DNA of 64,000 nt from Antrihabitans auranticaus (GTDB lineage Bacteria; Actinomycetota; Actinomycetes; Mycobacteriales; Mycobacteriaceae), in NCBI RefSeq assembly GCF_016481275.1, contig NZ_JAEMNW010000008.1:62001-126000 (forward strand), in the 5' to 3' direction. The translations under genes and the position numbers were made by a program. The notes under the pieces are model-generated. The model was not told the origin of the DNA and made no database searches. It saw only the letters and a program-made list of their open reading frames with translations. Below, piece by piece: positions 50,398-59,858 of this stretch; position 1 is the first letter of the stretch, and every line of letters begins with the position of its first letter.

Positions 50398-53300
50398 TCA
50401 GCGCCCGCCCAGCGACACGTGGCCGCTTCCTTCGGGACGTGGTGGCAATCCGCCGATCTGGTTCGGGCTCAACGTCGTTGCGGCCGGATCGGCCCGGCCG
50501 AGCGAGAACTTCCGTACCTCGGTCGGCCCACCGGGGGTAGAACCGCTGACGAGCAGATCGGCGCCACTCGTCGTGCTCGTCGTCGCGACCTCGACCCCGG
50601 TACCGCCTGCGAAGGGTACGAATGATGCAACCTGCGCGAACGCAATCTGGCCCCCGTGATGGTTCGGGCTCTCGAGGTACATCGCCGGACCGCCGTCCAG
50701 GCGTGAACCGGTTGACCACACGCGGACCGTTCCGTCGCCACCGAGTTGGCCGGTGACGATGCTCTTGGCGCCGCCTTCGGCACCTGCGACCCAGCCGGTC
50801 GACAGCGATACGCCGCCCGTGTAGTTCTCGTCGTACGCGAGGAACTCCGACGTCATCGCAGGGCGGGCGTGCGAGTGCTCGCTTGCCGTGCCGCTTTCCT
50901 CGACCCGTTTGGTCGGTTCGTAGAGGTCGTAGCGGAACGTCTTGATCCGCGCTGCTTCGCCGGCGCCCGGCGCGGTCACGATGCTCTGCCGGCCCGATCC
51001 GGCGTCGACCAAGCCTGTGGCGACGGAAACTCCCGATTCCGATCCCGCATACGGGGTGAAGGACGTGAACACCTCCGGCGCCGTACCCAGGTCTTCGGAG
51101 AGTGTGGCGGAGAAGACCTTCACCTGCGACTCCATGCCGGGACCGGAACCGACGATGATGTTGTCGGCCAACGCGTTTCCGTCGATGTCTGCGCCTGCGA
51201 CGCGGACGCCGCCGCGGAATGCGGCGTCGAACGGGGCGAAGCGAGCCAACTCGGTGAACGCGTTCCCGGCACCGTTGAAGGCCACGACCTCCGGTACCGC
51301 CCCCGCACCGCTGCCGGCGACGACGTCGAGAATCATGTCTCCGTTCACGTCGGCCATTGCCACTGTCGGCATGCCCTCGAACGAGGGAAACGGGGTGAGC
51401 GTGCTCAGCAATTTGTCGCCGTTGGCGTCGTACACCTGGACGGTCGCGGGCTTACATGCGGACCCCGGTACAGCGACCGCGTAGGTCGATACCTCGGGTA
51501 TCACGCTGACGAGTGCCATGAGGCCGTTGTCCTCATGATTCAGGCGATGACAGTGGATGACGAAAGTGCCGGTGTACTCGGTGAATTTCGTGCGCACGGT
51601 CGTCGTTGCGGCCTCGAGGGAGTTCTCGTTCTCGTCGGTGATCGGTGCGGGCACGTTGACGTTGTCCTCGCCCCACGGCCCACGCCTGTCCGGGTACCGG
51701 TGATCGGCGAGTAGATCTCCATCACCTGAAAGTCGTTGACGTGGATGTGCATCGGGTGTTCGTCGTTGTTGTTGTTCGTGATCAGCCACTCCTCGACGGA
51801 GTTGAGCCGCGGCTGGATCAGGGGAATGTTCGGGAAGGTGTTGGCAGCGAACTCGTACGTGAACGCCTTCGGGTCGTTCTTGCTCGCTTTGTTGTTGCTG
51901 AAACCACCCGAAACCACGAGTTCACGTTTTACTGCGGGTTCCATCACCGACGTATCGACGAAGGACGTGTAGGCGCCGAGGGCTTGGCCGGGTTCGAACT
52001 TCGTGGTCCGTCCTTCGCCGCTATCGGCAGTCACGTGTAAGAGCTTCTGGGTCGGGAAGGTGAAGAAGCCGTCGGCGTAGCTGATGATCGAAGGATCGAT
52101 GGTGACCGTACCCAACACCGCCGGCGAGTTCTCGGTGCCGTTGTTTGTGTACAGCACACCAGGATTGGAGACGGGCTTCGCTCCTTCGAGCGGTGGCATG
52201 TCGAGCACGAGATCACCGGATTGGGGCATGGTGACCGCGATCGTGTAGCGCGATCCGGGTGGGATGCCGAGCCGCGTGCCGTCGCCGTCGACGGGCAGTT
52301 GTACCTGAGTGAATGGATTTCCGTCCTGGCCGAGGACCGCAAACTTCGGGTTGTTTCCCGTTGCCGTCTCGGTGAGTCGCAGCGGCATGTAGGCGAAGTC
52401 GCTGATGTTCGCAAGCACCCATATCTCGGTTTGGCCAGGCTTGAGTTTCAGCGCGGGCTGAAACTGGCCGTTGATCGTGTACTGCACATCGCGTTCGTTC
52501 TCCGGCACCGAGAGGTCTGCGGCGACATTTTTCGTCGCGCTCGAGAACGTCTGCATGTTGCCGGGCACGAACTGGTTCTGCCCGCGATGGTTCGCCGGCG
52601 ACAGCGGGCCCTGGTACCAGTTGGTGACGTACTCGGAACCCTCGGTTGTCTTCTCGAAGTTGGTGGGCGCCAAGCTGGGGGAGTAGGTGCCCTCCGCGAG
52701 TTGATTGCCTTCGGGCGGCATCAGCGTACTGACGAACTGCGGCCAGTTCGGGTCGTTGAGTTCGGTCCCCTTGCCCCTACGGTCGAACACAAAGTTGTAC
52801 TGCAGTGCCATCTCTCTGATCGGAATATCGTTCTGCGTGACCAGTGGCAAGTTCCCGTCGGGACGGCCGATCTCGAGGAGCCCCGCAAGCCCCATGTACG
52901 TCTGTTGCGCGGTCACGGTGTGCCGATGGCTGTGGTACCAGTACAGGCCGTTGGGCATGTCGTCGGGAACTGCGTAGTCGTACACGTTGCCCATCCCGGC
53001 AGGTATGTCCAGCAAAACATTGTCGGCGTTGCCGTCCGGGCTCACGTGCAGCCCGTGGGTGTGCAGATTCAACGGCGACGACTCGAGCGGTTGCGGATAG
53101 ATGGGGACCTCACCACCCACCGGGGTGAACGCCGGGTCGTAGTAGTCGTCGATCGTCAGACCCTGCAGGTCGTTGTCGTAGTGGACGATCAACCGCTCGC
53201 CCGGATCGACTCGCAACGTGGGCGCCGGGTACATGTTGTCGCCCTCGGTCGAGCCGTCGGAACTCGTCCCGTTGATGAGTTCGTAGCCGTACACGAGGAA

Positions 53301-53549
53301 GCCGGTGACCGGCTCGGGGACCGTATCGAGCTCGACGGTCCCCTGGTGGGCTGAGAGCCGCACTTCGAGAAGTCCGTCCTTGCTCGTCAGCCTGACGGGT
53401 TCTTTGAATTCGACCGGACTGCCGTCCGGGCCGGCATTCGCGCCGGCAAGTGATTTCGTCTCGTCGGAACTGCAGCCCGACATGAGAAGCGTCATCGAGG
53501 TGATGACCACGAGGGCGACTGCGCCGATCGGTTTCCGGTGGACCACCAT
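50398..53549 (-). pseudogene. Multicopper oxidase lipoprotein with FG-GAP-like C-terminus, frameshifted
   Basis: A lipoprotein (VVITSMTLLMSGC signal) with multicopper oxidase cupredoxin domains. Copper motifs: HTHGLHV, WYHSHRH and HPMHIHVNDFQ in the first frame, then HCHRLNHEDNGLM in a second frame. A single missing base near 51681-51690 separates them; restoring one base gives a continuous reading TGTRTG-RGPWGEDNVNVPAP. The second frame continues (51789 to 50398) with a ~370-residue region containing FG-GAP/VCBS-like calcium loops (MADVNGDMILDV, GADIDGNALADN). ATG 53549 behind GGGGAA. As given, the last copper ligands are out of frame, so it is inactive or the base is a sequencing error. Confidence 0.85.
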
Positions 53550-53702
53550 GGCGTTCCCCAATTCCCGGGACACAATCGCAGCTGGTCAGCCGCGATGGAT
53601 GCATGGGACATTACTCAGGGAACGCACCGCGGTTCCGCTTATCGGAAAGGCAATTATCACCTCGGACGCGTCGCGGAATTCACAGGACGGTCGAGCCGGA
53701 CG

Positions 53703-53736
53703 GCGGTAGCCGAGAGATGAATCCCTCGGCTACCGC
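53703..53736 (-). terminator. Terminator downstream of the CAP protein gene
   Basis: GCGGTAGCCGAG and CTCGGCTACCGC form a perfect 12-bp stem with a 10-nt loop, 10 bp beyond the stop of the leftward CAP gene and upstream of the multicopper oxidase start. Confidence 0.75.
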
Positions 53737-53746
53737 GGACTCCGAA

Positions 53747-54340
53747 TCAGCCGGTGAACACGATCGTCCAGTGCGCGCTGTTCGTGTCCTGCACCTGGCC
53801 GATCTCACCGATATAGCCGAGCGCGATGCCCATTTCGGTCAGGTTCGGATCGAGCAGGATCGCACGATGGCCGGGCGAGGACAGCCACCAGTAGAAGGCG
53901 TCGTCGGCGCTCTGCGAGACCTCCCCACCCGTCTGGTAGAAGTTGATCTCTGCGTAGGAGCTGTAGTTCCAGACTCCGCAGGCATCCAGGCGCTCGCCGA
54001 CATCGCGACCGAGCGAATCGACGTGGTCTGCCGGGCTGTAACCCCGGAGTGCGCTGTCGTGCGTCGCGATCACAGCTGCTCGGGCGAGGTCGCTGGACAC
54101 CGAAATCGGCGCGAGGCCGTTGTCCACTCGGAAGTTGTTGACCAGGGTGACCAGATCACCTTCGTCGAGCGTCAGGTCTTCGGCGAGCTGCTGGATGTAC
54201 GGGTCGTCGGTGATGCGGCATGCGGCGAACTGTTCGGGAGTTGTCTCGATTGCGCTCGCTGTGGGAGCGGCAAAGAACGCGATGCTCCCGGCGAGAGCGA
54301 GTGCGCCGACGACGGTCTTGAGGGCGGAGGGAGTTTTCAT
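53747..54340 (-). CDS. Secreted CAP (SCP/PR1) domain protein
   Basis: A 197-residue exported protein: signal MKTPSALKTVVGALALAGSI with cleavage after ASA (about residue 29). The CAP domain contains LVNNFRVDNGLAPISVSSDL, the HDSALRGYSPADHVDSLG helix, AEINFYQTGGEVSQSADDAF and WWLSSPGHRAILLDPNLTEM (the HRxxxL signature). CAP proteins are secreted, lipid- or wall-binding; function here unknown. Single gene with a terminator; 130 bp from the divergent SARP-FHA gene. Confidence 0.9.
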   Translation of the reverse strand: MKTPSALKTVVGALALAGSIAFFAAPTASAIETTPEQFAACRITDDPYIQQLAEDLTLDEGDLVTLVNNFRVDNGLAPISVSSDLARAAVIATHDSALRGYSPADHVDSLGRDVGERLDACGVWNYSSYAEINFYQTGGEVSQSADDAFYWWLSSPGHRAILLDPNLTEMGIALGYIGEIGQVQDTNSAHWTIVFTG

Positions 54341-54470
54341 CGTGAGGTCCTGTTCGGGTGTTTCTCTCGAACCTTGTGTTCGCGAGGTAAGAGAAGGATC
54401 GCGACCGCCGCTAACGGGCTACTAACACTCGACTTACGGCATTCCGGACGATTCCGTAGAGTTCCGATTC

Positions 54471-55574
54471 ATGGATGTTCGTGTCCTCGGCCCCCTGCGG
54501 GTGCTCGCGGATGGTCGCGAGTTGCCGCTTGGCGGTCGCAAGGCGCGCATTGTCTTCGCGATGCTCGTGGTCCATCGTCGCCGAGTGGTGTCCGCGGGCG
54601 CTTTGGCGGAAGCGGTCTGGAGTGCCGAGTCTCCCGCGACGTTTGCCACGAGCCTTCAGGTTTCGGTGTCGAACCTGCGAAAGATGTTGCGGGATGCGGG
54701 CATCGAGTCCGCCGATGTACTCCGCACGGTGCAGCCGGGCTATGTGCTCGATCTGGCCGAAAGTGATTGCGACGTAGGGCGGTTCGAGCAGGCGCGGAGT
54801 GCGGGCTCGCTAGCCGCGACTCCCGCCGACGCAGCGGTGCACTACCGGCGCGCGCTCGCCGAGTGGCAGGGTGACGTCCTGGCCGACTTGCGTGGCCTGA
54901 GCTTCGCCGACACGTTCGCCGCCGCTCTCGACGAGGAACGCTGGCACACACTTGCCGCGCGGATCGAGGCGGATATTGCGTCGGGTAGGGCAGCCCGCGT
55001 CATCGGCGAACTCACTACTCTCACAAATGATTTCCCACTCCGCGAGCCGTTCTGGGTGCAGCTTGCCACCGCGCTGTACCTGACCGGAAGGCAGTCCGAC
55101 GCGCTCGAAGCATGTCGTCGGGTGCGCAGAATCCTGGCGCACGAACTGGCTGTCGACCCCGGACCGCAACTGCTACTCGTCGAGCAGCGAATTCTGCGCC
55201 AAGAGACCCTCGACCTCGGCGTCGTCGAAGAGCGCAGGCAGTCGCGTGGTTCCACGGTGACCGAAGTGGACGTGCTGACGGCGGCGCGCTCAGGGCTGCT
55301 TCACATCTCGGACGGGCGGACCGTCGCTGTGTCCGGTCGAATAAACATCGGCCGGGCACCAGACAACGACATTCCGCTGAACGACCCCAAGGTCAGCCGC
55401 TACCACGCGCGGATCGTCCAAGGCCATCGCGGGTTGGTGATCAAGGACCTGGAGTCGACCAATGGCGTGTTCGTCGAAGACGAGCGGCTCGATGCCGATG
55501 CAATGCTCTACCACGGTATCGAGATCAGAATAGGTTCCACGACAATGACGTTCGAGGAAACCCAGCCTGGCTAG
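54471..55574 (+). CDS. SARP-type regulator with BTAD and FHA domains (EmbR-like)
   Basis: A 367-residue regulator: OmpR-like winged DNA-binding domain (1-92), bacterial transcriptional activation domain (about 98-245), and a C-terminal FHA domain (about 270-365) with GRINIGRAP, SRYHARI and LESTNGVFVED. The same three-domain order occurs in EmbR, which is controlled by phosphorylation through Ser/Thr kinases. No kinase is encoded adjacent. The stop overlaps the convergent MBL gene by 4 bp. Confidence 0.92.
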   Translation: MDVRVLGPLRVLADGRELPLGGRKARIVFAMLVVHRRRVVSAGALAEAVWSAESPATFATSLQVSVSNLRKMLRDAGIESADVLRTVQPGYVLDLAESDCDVGRFEQARSAGSLAATPADAAVHYRRALAEWQGDVLADLRGLSFADTFAAALDEERWHTLAARIEADIASGRAARVIGELTTLTNDFPLREPFWVQLATALYLTGRQSDALEACRRVRRILAHELAVDPGPQLLLVEQRILRQETLDLGVVEERRQSRGSTVTEVDVLTAARSGLLHISDGRTVAVSGRINIGRAPDNDIPLNDPKVSRYHARIVQGHRGLVIKDLESTNGVFVEDERLDADAMLYHGIEIRIGSTTMTFEETQPG

Positions 55575-56377
55575 ACGTTCGCGGGTTCGAAACCGGCAAG
55601 CATCTCCTCGAGGGCAGTCTGGTCCGGTCCGATGAATGCGTTTGCCGACGGTGCTGCGACGAGCATGTCGAAGAACGCGGGGCCACACCCGATGGCTGGT
55701 GGCAGGTGCGTGCTGAGGAACATCGCCGGATCCGCGGCACGCAGGGGCGCAACCGTCTTTGCGTACTTCGCGGCGTCGACCGTGTGTACCCAGGGGCTGT
55801 CGGCGGCGGCCCACATCAGTTGCCCATTCCGAAGGTCGTCTCGTGGGACGACTCGCACGTCCGTGCAGGTCGCGAGTTCCGCGCTCGGCATCGGTGCACC
55901 GAAGCAGTCCGAGCTGAAGAACGCGCCGCTCAGGTTGTCGAGGATCCCGACAGTCGCGGGGTTGTCGAACAGTGGCGGCCGCATCCCTGTCAGCTGGCGG
56001 TCTCCGACATCGATCGTCTGTCCGGGGTTGAGTAGATAGACCCGGTCGAGCGGCAAGGGTCGCTGCGTCGACATCACGCCTACACCCAGGAAGGTCGTGA
56101 TCAGCCGGGCGCGAGGTGCGGCATCGAGTAGCTCGAACAGTGCTCCGGTGTGGTCGCGGTCGGGGTGGGTGAGCCAGATCCACTCGACGTCGGCTGGGTC
56201 GACGACACTTCCGAGCGCGTCCATGAATCCGCGCCCGGGGAGGCTCAGACCGGTGTCCACGACGACAGGTTCAGCGGCGTGCAGAACGAACGAGTTGACC
56301 GCCAGATGCCCGATCCCGGGCACCTCGAGTTGGTCCGCAAGGACGGTGATGTCGCGGCTGATCTTGTTGATGTGCAT
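55571..56377 (-). CDS. MBL-fold hydrolase (metallo-beta-lactamase superfamily)
   Basis: A 268-residue protein. The metal-binding motif is THPDRDHTGAL (HxDxDH; the usual first residues HxHxDH differ by one Asp, as in flavodiiron and ODP-type MBL proteins), with further ligands in SSDCFG and STHLPPAIG. GAGGTGG 7 bp upstream supports ATG 56377. It is followed closely by the Ddn-like gene upstream on the same strand (11 bp), suggesting one transcript. Confidence 0.85.
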   Translation of the reverse strand: MHINKISRDITVLADQLEVPGIGHLAVNSFVLHAAEPVVVDTGLSLPGRGFMDALGSVVDPADVEWIWLTHPDRDHTGALFELLDAAPRARLITTFLGVGVMSTQRPLPLDRVYLLNPGQTIDVGDRQLTGMRPPLFDNPATVGILDNLSGAFFSSDCFGAPMPSAELATCTDVRVVPRDDLRNGQLMWAAADSPWVHTVDAAKYAKTVAPLRAADPAMFLSTHLPPAIGCGPAFFDMLVAAPSANAFIGPDQTALEEMLAGFEPANV

Positions 56378-56388
56378 GGCGATCCACC

Positions 56389-56859
56389 TCAGTTGTCGTC
56401 GAATCGAATGCGGATGGCGAAACGGGCGAGTTGTCCCAGCTCCGCGGGGGTGGGGTCGTAGGATCGTGCCACTTTGAGCCCGAGTTCGAACGGCCTGGCG
56501 TTGTCGAGTGCCTGGCGCAGGCAGATCCCGAACTCCTCCGGCGTCAGATCGAGCAGGATTGCCGTGCCGGTTCGCACGATTCCGCGGTGGGTGACGGTCA
56601 CGCGTCTGCTCTCCGTGAAGTTGAGCCGCCAAGGCCTTTCGGTGAATACCGTTGGTCCGTCTTCGATCTCGTGCAAGCAGATCGGTACCCGCAACGTTTT
56701 CCCGCTGCGGCGACCTTCGAACTCGAGGACCGCCTGCAGCCTGACGTGCCTGCCGATCGCGCGGCTCTTCAGGACTCGTCGAACCAGGGGATTGAACAGA
56801 CGCATCAACCCTGGTGGTGGTGGATCGAGACGCACCTTCGTTGCGGCGGTGTTTGTCAT
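56389..56859 (-). CDS. Deazaflavin-dependent nitroreductase-like small protein
   Basis: A 156-residue protein beginning MTNTAATKVRLDPPPPGLMR with RSGKTLRVPICLHEIEDGPT in the middle, resembling the split beta-barrel (Ddn/F420- or FMN-binding) family in length and the GRRSGK loop. Assignment is from weak similarity only. ATG 56859 follows GGGAG. Transcribed leftward, divergent to the LuxR gene (108 bp) and before the MBL gene. Confidence 0.6.
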   Translation of the reverse strand: MTNTAATKVRLDPPPPGLMRLFNPLVRRVLKSRAIGRHVRLQAVLEFEGRRSGKTLRVPICLHEIEDGPTVFTERPWRLNFTESRRVTVTHRGIVRTGTAILLDLTPEEFGICLRQALDNARPFELGLKVARSYDPTPAELGQLARFAIRIRFDDN

Positions 56860-56967
56860 TGCGGGCTCCCTCGGTCGACTGGTGTCGACGGTAGGAGGGC
56901 GCTGCCGCGCGCAACATTCCACAAATCTGGCATTCTCTGCTTGCCGATCTGGGCATACGGTTGCTTC

Positions 56968-58107
56968 ATGACCGTAGATGCCATCGAACGCGCGGTCGAC
57001 AAGATCGCGCGGCTCTCCGCGCAACCGCGGGACCTGGTGAGTCTGTGGCAGGAGGCCACCGAGGTCGTGAAATCGGTGGTTCCGTACGACCACGAACCAT
57101 GTTGGTACACAGTAGATCCGGTATCGCTGTTGATCACGAGCCACTTTCACTTCGGCATGCCGACGTTTCCGCCGGACTGGCTCGCGAGCGAGTATTACGA
57201 AGACGACGTGAACAAGATTGCCGATATTGCGCGGTCGGCGAACGGTGTTTCCACGCTGCACGAGGCGACGAACGGCGATCCGTCGGGCAGTCCCCGATGG
57301 CTCCGAAACATCGAACTCGGCGGCGATCAAGAATTGATCGGCCGGTTCCGCACTAGGTCGGGAGCCGTGTGGGGCGCGATGGGGATCTATCGAATGCCGG
57401 GCAGGCCGATGTTCAGCGAACAAGACAAGGCCGTTGTCGCCGCTGTGGCGCCGCACCTCGCGGAAGGCGCCCGCCGTGCCCTGCTCGTCGGCCAGGCGAG
57501 CGAACCCGACTTTGCGGATTCGCCCGGCTTGCTGATTCTCGACGATGCCTGGGACATCGAGTCCGCAACGCCGGGGACCGAGCGTTGGCTCGGTGAACTG
57601 CCCGACGGCGACGCTGCGGCAGGCACGCTTCCCGCCGCGGTGCTCGCGGTGGCAGGTCGAGCCTTGCGATTGGCGTCGAACCCGAATCAACCTGGCGAGG
57701 TTGCTGTTTCGCGAGTCCAGTCACAGAGCGGCAATTGGGTTGTGCTGCACGGTGCGTGCTTGAGCTCGAGCGCCGGCGCGCGTCGGATCGCGGTGATCAT
57801 CGAGCCGGCTCAGCCGAGTCGGCTCTACCCGCTGCTGATGTCCGCGTACGGCTTGACGGACCGCGAGAAGGACGTCACTCGGCTTGTGCTGCAGGGTAAC
57901 TCGACCTCGCAGATCGCGGCCGAACTCGTCGTTTCCGCCAACACGGTCCAGCAACACCTGAAGAGCATCTTCGACAAGACCGGTGTGCGCAGCCGCAGGG
58001 ACTTGGTCGGCAAGGTGTTCTACACCCACTACGAACCGCGCTTCCGAGACAATGAACAGCGTGTTGCCGCAGCCAAACCGGTACGTGGTGAACCCTGGGG
58101 TTCGTGA
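56968..58107 (+). CDS. LuxR family transcriptional regulator
   Basis: A 379-residue regulator with a C-terminal LuxR HTH (LTDREKDVTRLVLQGNSTSQ and VVSANTVQQHLKSIFDKTGV, about 292-350) and an N-terminal sensory region of about 280 residues with GAF-like blocks (YDHEPCWYTVDPVSLLITSH, FRTRSGAVWGAMGIYRMPG). ATG at 56968. It is divergent to the Ddn-like/MBL genes and is their probable regulator. The effector is unknown. Confidence 0.9.
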   Translation: MTVDAIERAVDKIARLSAQPRDLVSLWQEATEVVKSVVPYDHEPCWYTVDPVSLLITSHFHFGMPTFPPDWLASEYYEDDVNKIADIARSANGVSTLHEATNGDPSGSPRWLRNIELGGDQELIGRFRTRSGAVWGAMGIYRMPGRPMFSEQDKAVVAAVAPHLAEGARRALLVGQASEPDFADSPGLLILDDAWDIESATPGTERWLGELPDGDAAAGTLPAAVLAVAGRALRLASNPNQPGEVAVSRVQSQSGNWVVLHGACLSSSAGARRIAVIIEPAQPSRLYPLLMSAYGLTDREKDVTRLVLQGNSTSQIAAELVVSANTVQQHLKSIFDKTGVRSRRDLVGKVFYTHYEPRFRDNEQRVAAAKPVRGEPWGS

Positions 58108-58159
58108 CCCATCGAGTGCACGGTTCTTCCGGTTCGAAAGTCGATTTCAGCGTGGAAAA

Positions 58160-59824
58160 CTATGCACTCGACGTAGCAGCGTCGAAGACCGTGACGCCCT
58201 CTTTGATCGTCTCGAGCACGGCGATGTCGCGAACCCCGTCGACACCTACTTCGATCGGGTCGGCGGAGAGCACGACGAAGTCCGCGAGCAGCCCTGGCGC
58301 GATTCGGCCTTTGCGGTCCTCCTCGAACATTTGGTACGCGCCGCCGGTGGTGAGCGCTTGCAGAGCCGTATAGGCGTCGACCCGCTGGTCGGGGCCGAGC
58401 ACGGATCCGGTCCGGGTCGTGCGTGACATCGCGGTCCAGATAGTGAAGAACGGATCGAGCGGTGTGACGGTGAAATCGGTGTGGTTCGAGACGACGAGGC
58501 CGCGATCGACAGCAGCCTTCATCGGGCTGATGAAAGCTGCCTTGTCCGGTCCGATGTTCGCCGTATGCACATCACCCCAGAAGTACGCGTGGTTCGTGAA
58601 GTAGCTGGGAGAAATGCCGAGTTCGACGTAGTCGTCGAGGTGGTCGGCGCGCTGAAACTGGGAATGGATCGGTACCACACGTCGGTTGTCGTCGGCGGTT
58701 ATGCCGTTTTGCCGGACCGCGCGGATCAGATCGTCGATAGCGGCGTCCCCATTGACGTGCGCGAAAACCTGGACACCGGCCGCGGTGGCTTTGCCGACCG
58801 TTGCGACGAGATGTCCGAACGGGAATGTCGGTTCACCCGACCACTCGGCCTCGCCGCCGGGTCCGCCGGTCCGGTACGGCTCGGTGACGTAAGCCGTTCG
58901 GCCCTGCGGAGATCCGTCGTAGACAATCTTCATCCCGGCGATTCTGAATCCGGCATCGTAGGCAGCGGTCGGATAATCGGGGTTGCCGACCCACGTGTCT
59001 GCTTCCAGGAACGAACCCAATGCAACCACGTCGAGGTACAGCAGGCCCTTGTCGGCGGCGAGCCGGAAGAAGTCGAGGTCCGCGACGGCAGTGAAGCCGT
59101 CCTGAACGTGGGTGTAGCCGCGGGCGGCGTACATCTGCTGCACGTCGTCGAGGAGTGCGAGACGCTCGTCGGAGTCCGGGTGGGGTAGCCGGTCGGCGAT
59201 CAACCGCTGGTACGCGGTCTCCATCAGCAAACCTGCCGGCTCGTCGGTGTTGTCGAGCCGGGCGATAACGCCACCGTCGGGCGTTGGTGTCGATGCGTCG
59301 ATGCCCGCCCATTGCAGAGCTGCCGAGTTGAGAACGGCACCGTGGGACGAAACATGGATCAGGACAACGCGATGCGAAGGGAATGTCTCGTCGAGATCGA
59401 GCTTGGTGATGTGGCGGGCTTCGGCAAGAGCTTCCTGGTCGTAGCCCCAACCGATGAGCCAGCCGCCTTCGGGCACGGCGCGCTCACTGCGGAACGTGGC
59501 CAATGCGGCTATGACCGAGGCGATGTCGGTACAGGTGCCGACCGGTGGCGCACTGACATCGACCTGATTCAACAGGTCGAATCCGAAGCTCATATGGCTG
59601 TGCGCGTCGATGAAACCGGGCAGTAGCGCATTGCCGCCTAGATCTCGAACGACCGCGGCTGGAAACTGCGAATCTGCGTCCGCACGGGAGCCGACGAACT
59701 CGATTCGACCGTGTCGGGCCACAACGGCTTCGGCGTACGTCGGCTCGGCACCGTCCATCGTGAGAATTCGTCCATTGACGAACATTGTGTCGTCGTGTGC
59801 GCCGCGGGCCGCGTTCTGAGTCAT
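58160..59824 (-). CDS. Amidohydrolase, YtcJ-like
   Basis: A 554-residue amidohydrolase of the YtcJ/NfdA group. FIDAHSHMSFG carries the metal-binding HxH; further ligands lie in FAHVNGDAA (His), VVPIHSQFQRADHLD (His) and SNHTDFTVTPLDP (Asp). The C-terminal GRIAPGLLADFVVLSADP segment closes the small beta-domain. ATG 59824 follows GAGGAG; the in-frame ATG at 59851 has no SD. Cytoplasmic; members cleave N-substituted formamides or exoenzyme-type amides. The substrate is unknown. Confidence 0.9.
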   Translation of the reverse strand: MTQNAARGAHDDTMFVNGRILTMDGAEPTYAEAVVARHGRIEFVGSRADADSQFPAAVVRDLGGNALLPGFIDAHSHMSFGFDLLNQVDVSAPPVGTCTDIASVIAALATFRSERAVPEGGWLIGWGYDQEALAEARHITKLDLDETFPSHRVVLIHVSSHGAVLNSAALQWAGIDASTPTPDGGVIARLDNTDEPAGLLMETAYQRLIADRLPHPDSDERLALLDDVQQMYAARGYTHVQDGFTAVADLDFFRLAADKGLLYLDVVALGSFLEADTWVGNPDYPTAAYDAGFRIAGMKIVYDGSPQGRTAYVTEPYRTGGPGGEAEWSGEPTFPFGHLVATVGKATAAGVQVFAHVNGDAAIDDLIRAVRQNGITADDNRRVVPIHSQFQRADHLDDYVELGISPSYFTNHAYFWGDVHTANIGPDKAAFISPMKAAVDRGLVVSNHTDFTVTPLDPFFTIWTAMSRTTRTGSVLGPDQRVDAYTALQALTTGGAYQMFEEDRKGRIAPGLLADFVVLSADPIEVGVDGVRDIAVLETIKEGVTVFDAATSSA

Positions 59825-59858
59825 GGCATCGCTCCTCGTCGGTAGCTTCAAGCTTCAA

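Noticed and set aside
58112-58171. Inverted repeat TCGAGTGCA/TGCACTCGA between LuxR and amidohydrolase genes
   Set aside because: The arms are only 9 bp with a 42-nt loop; too weak to call a terminator or operator.
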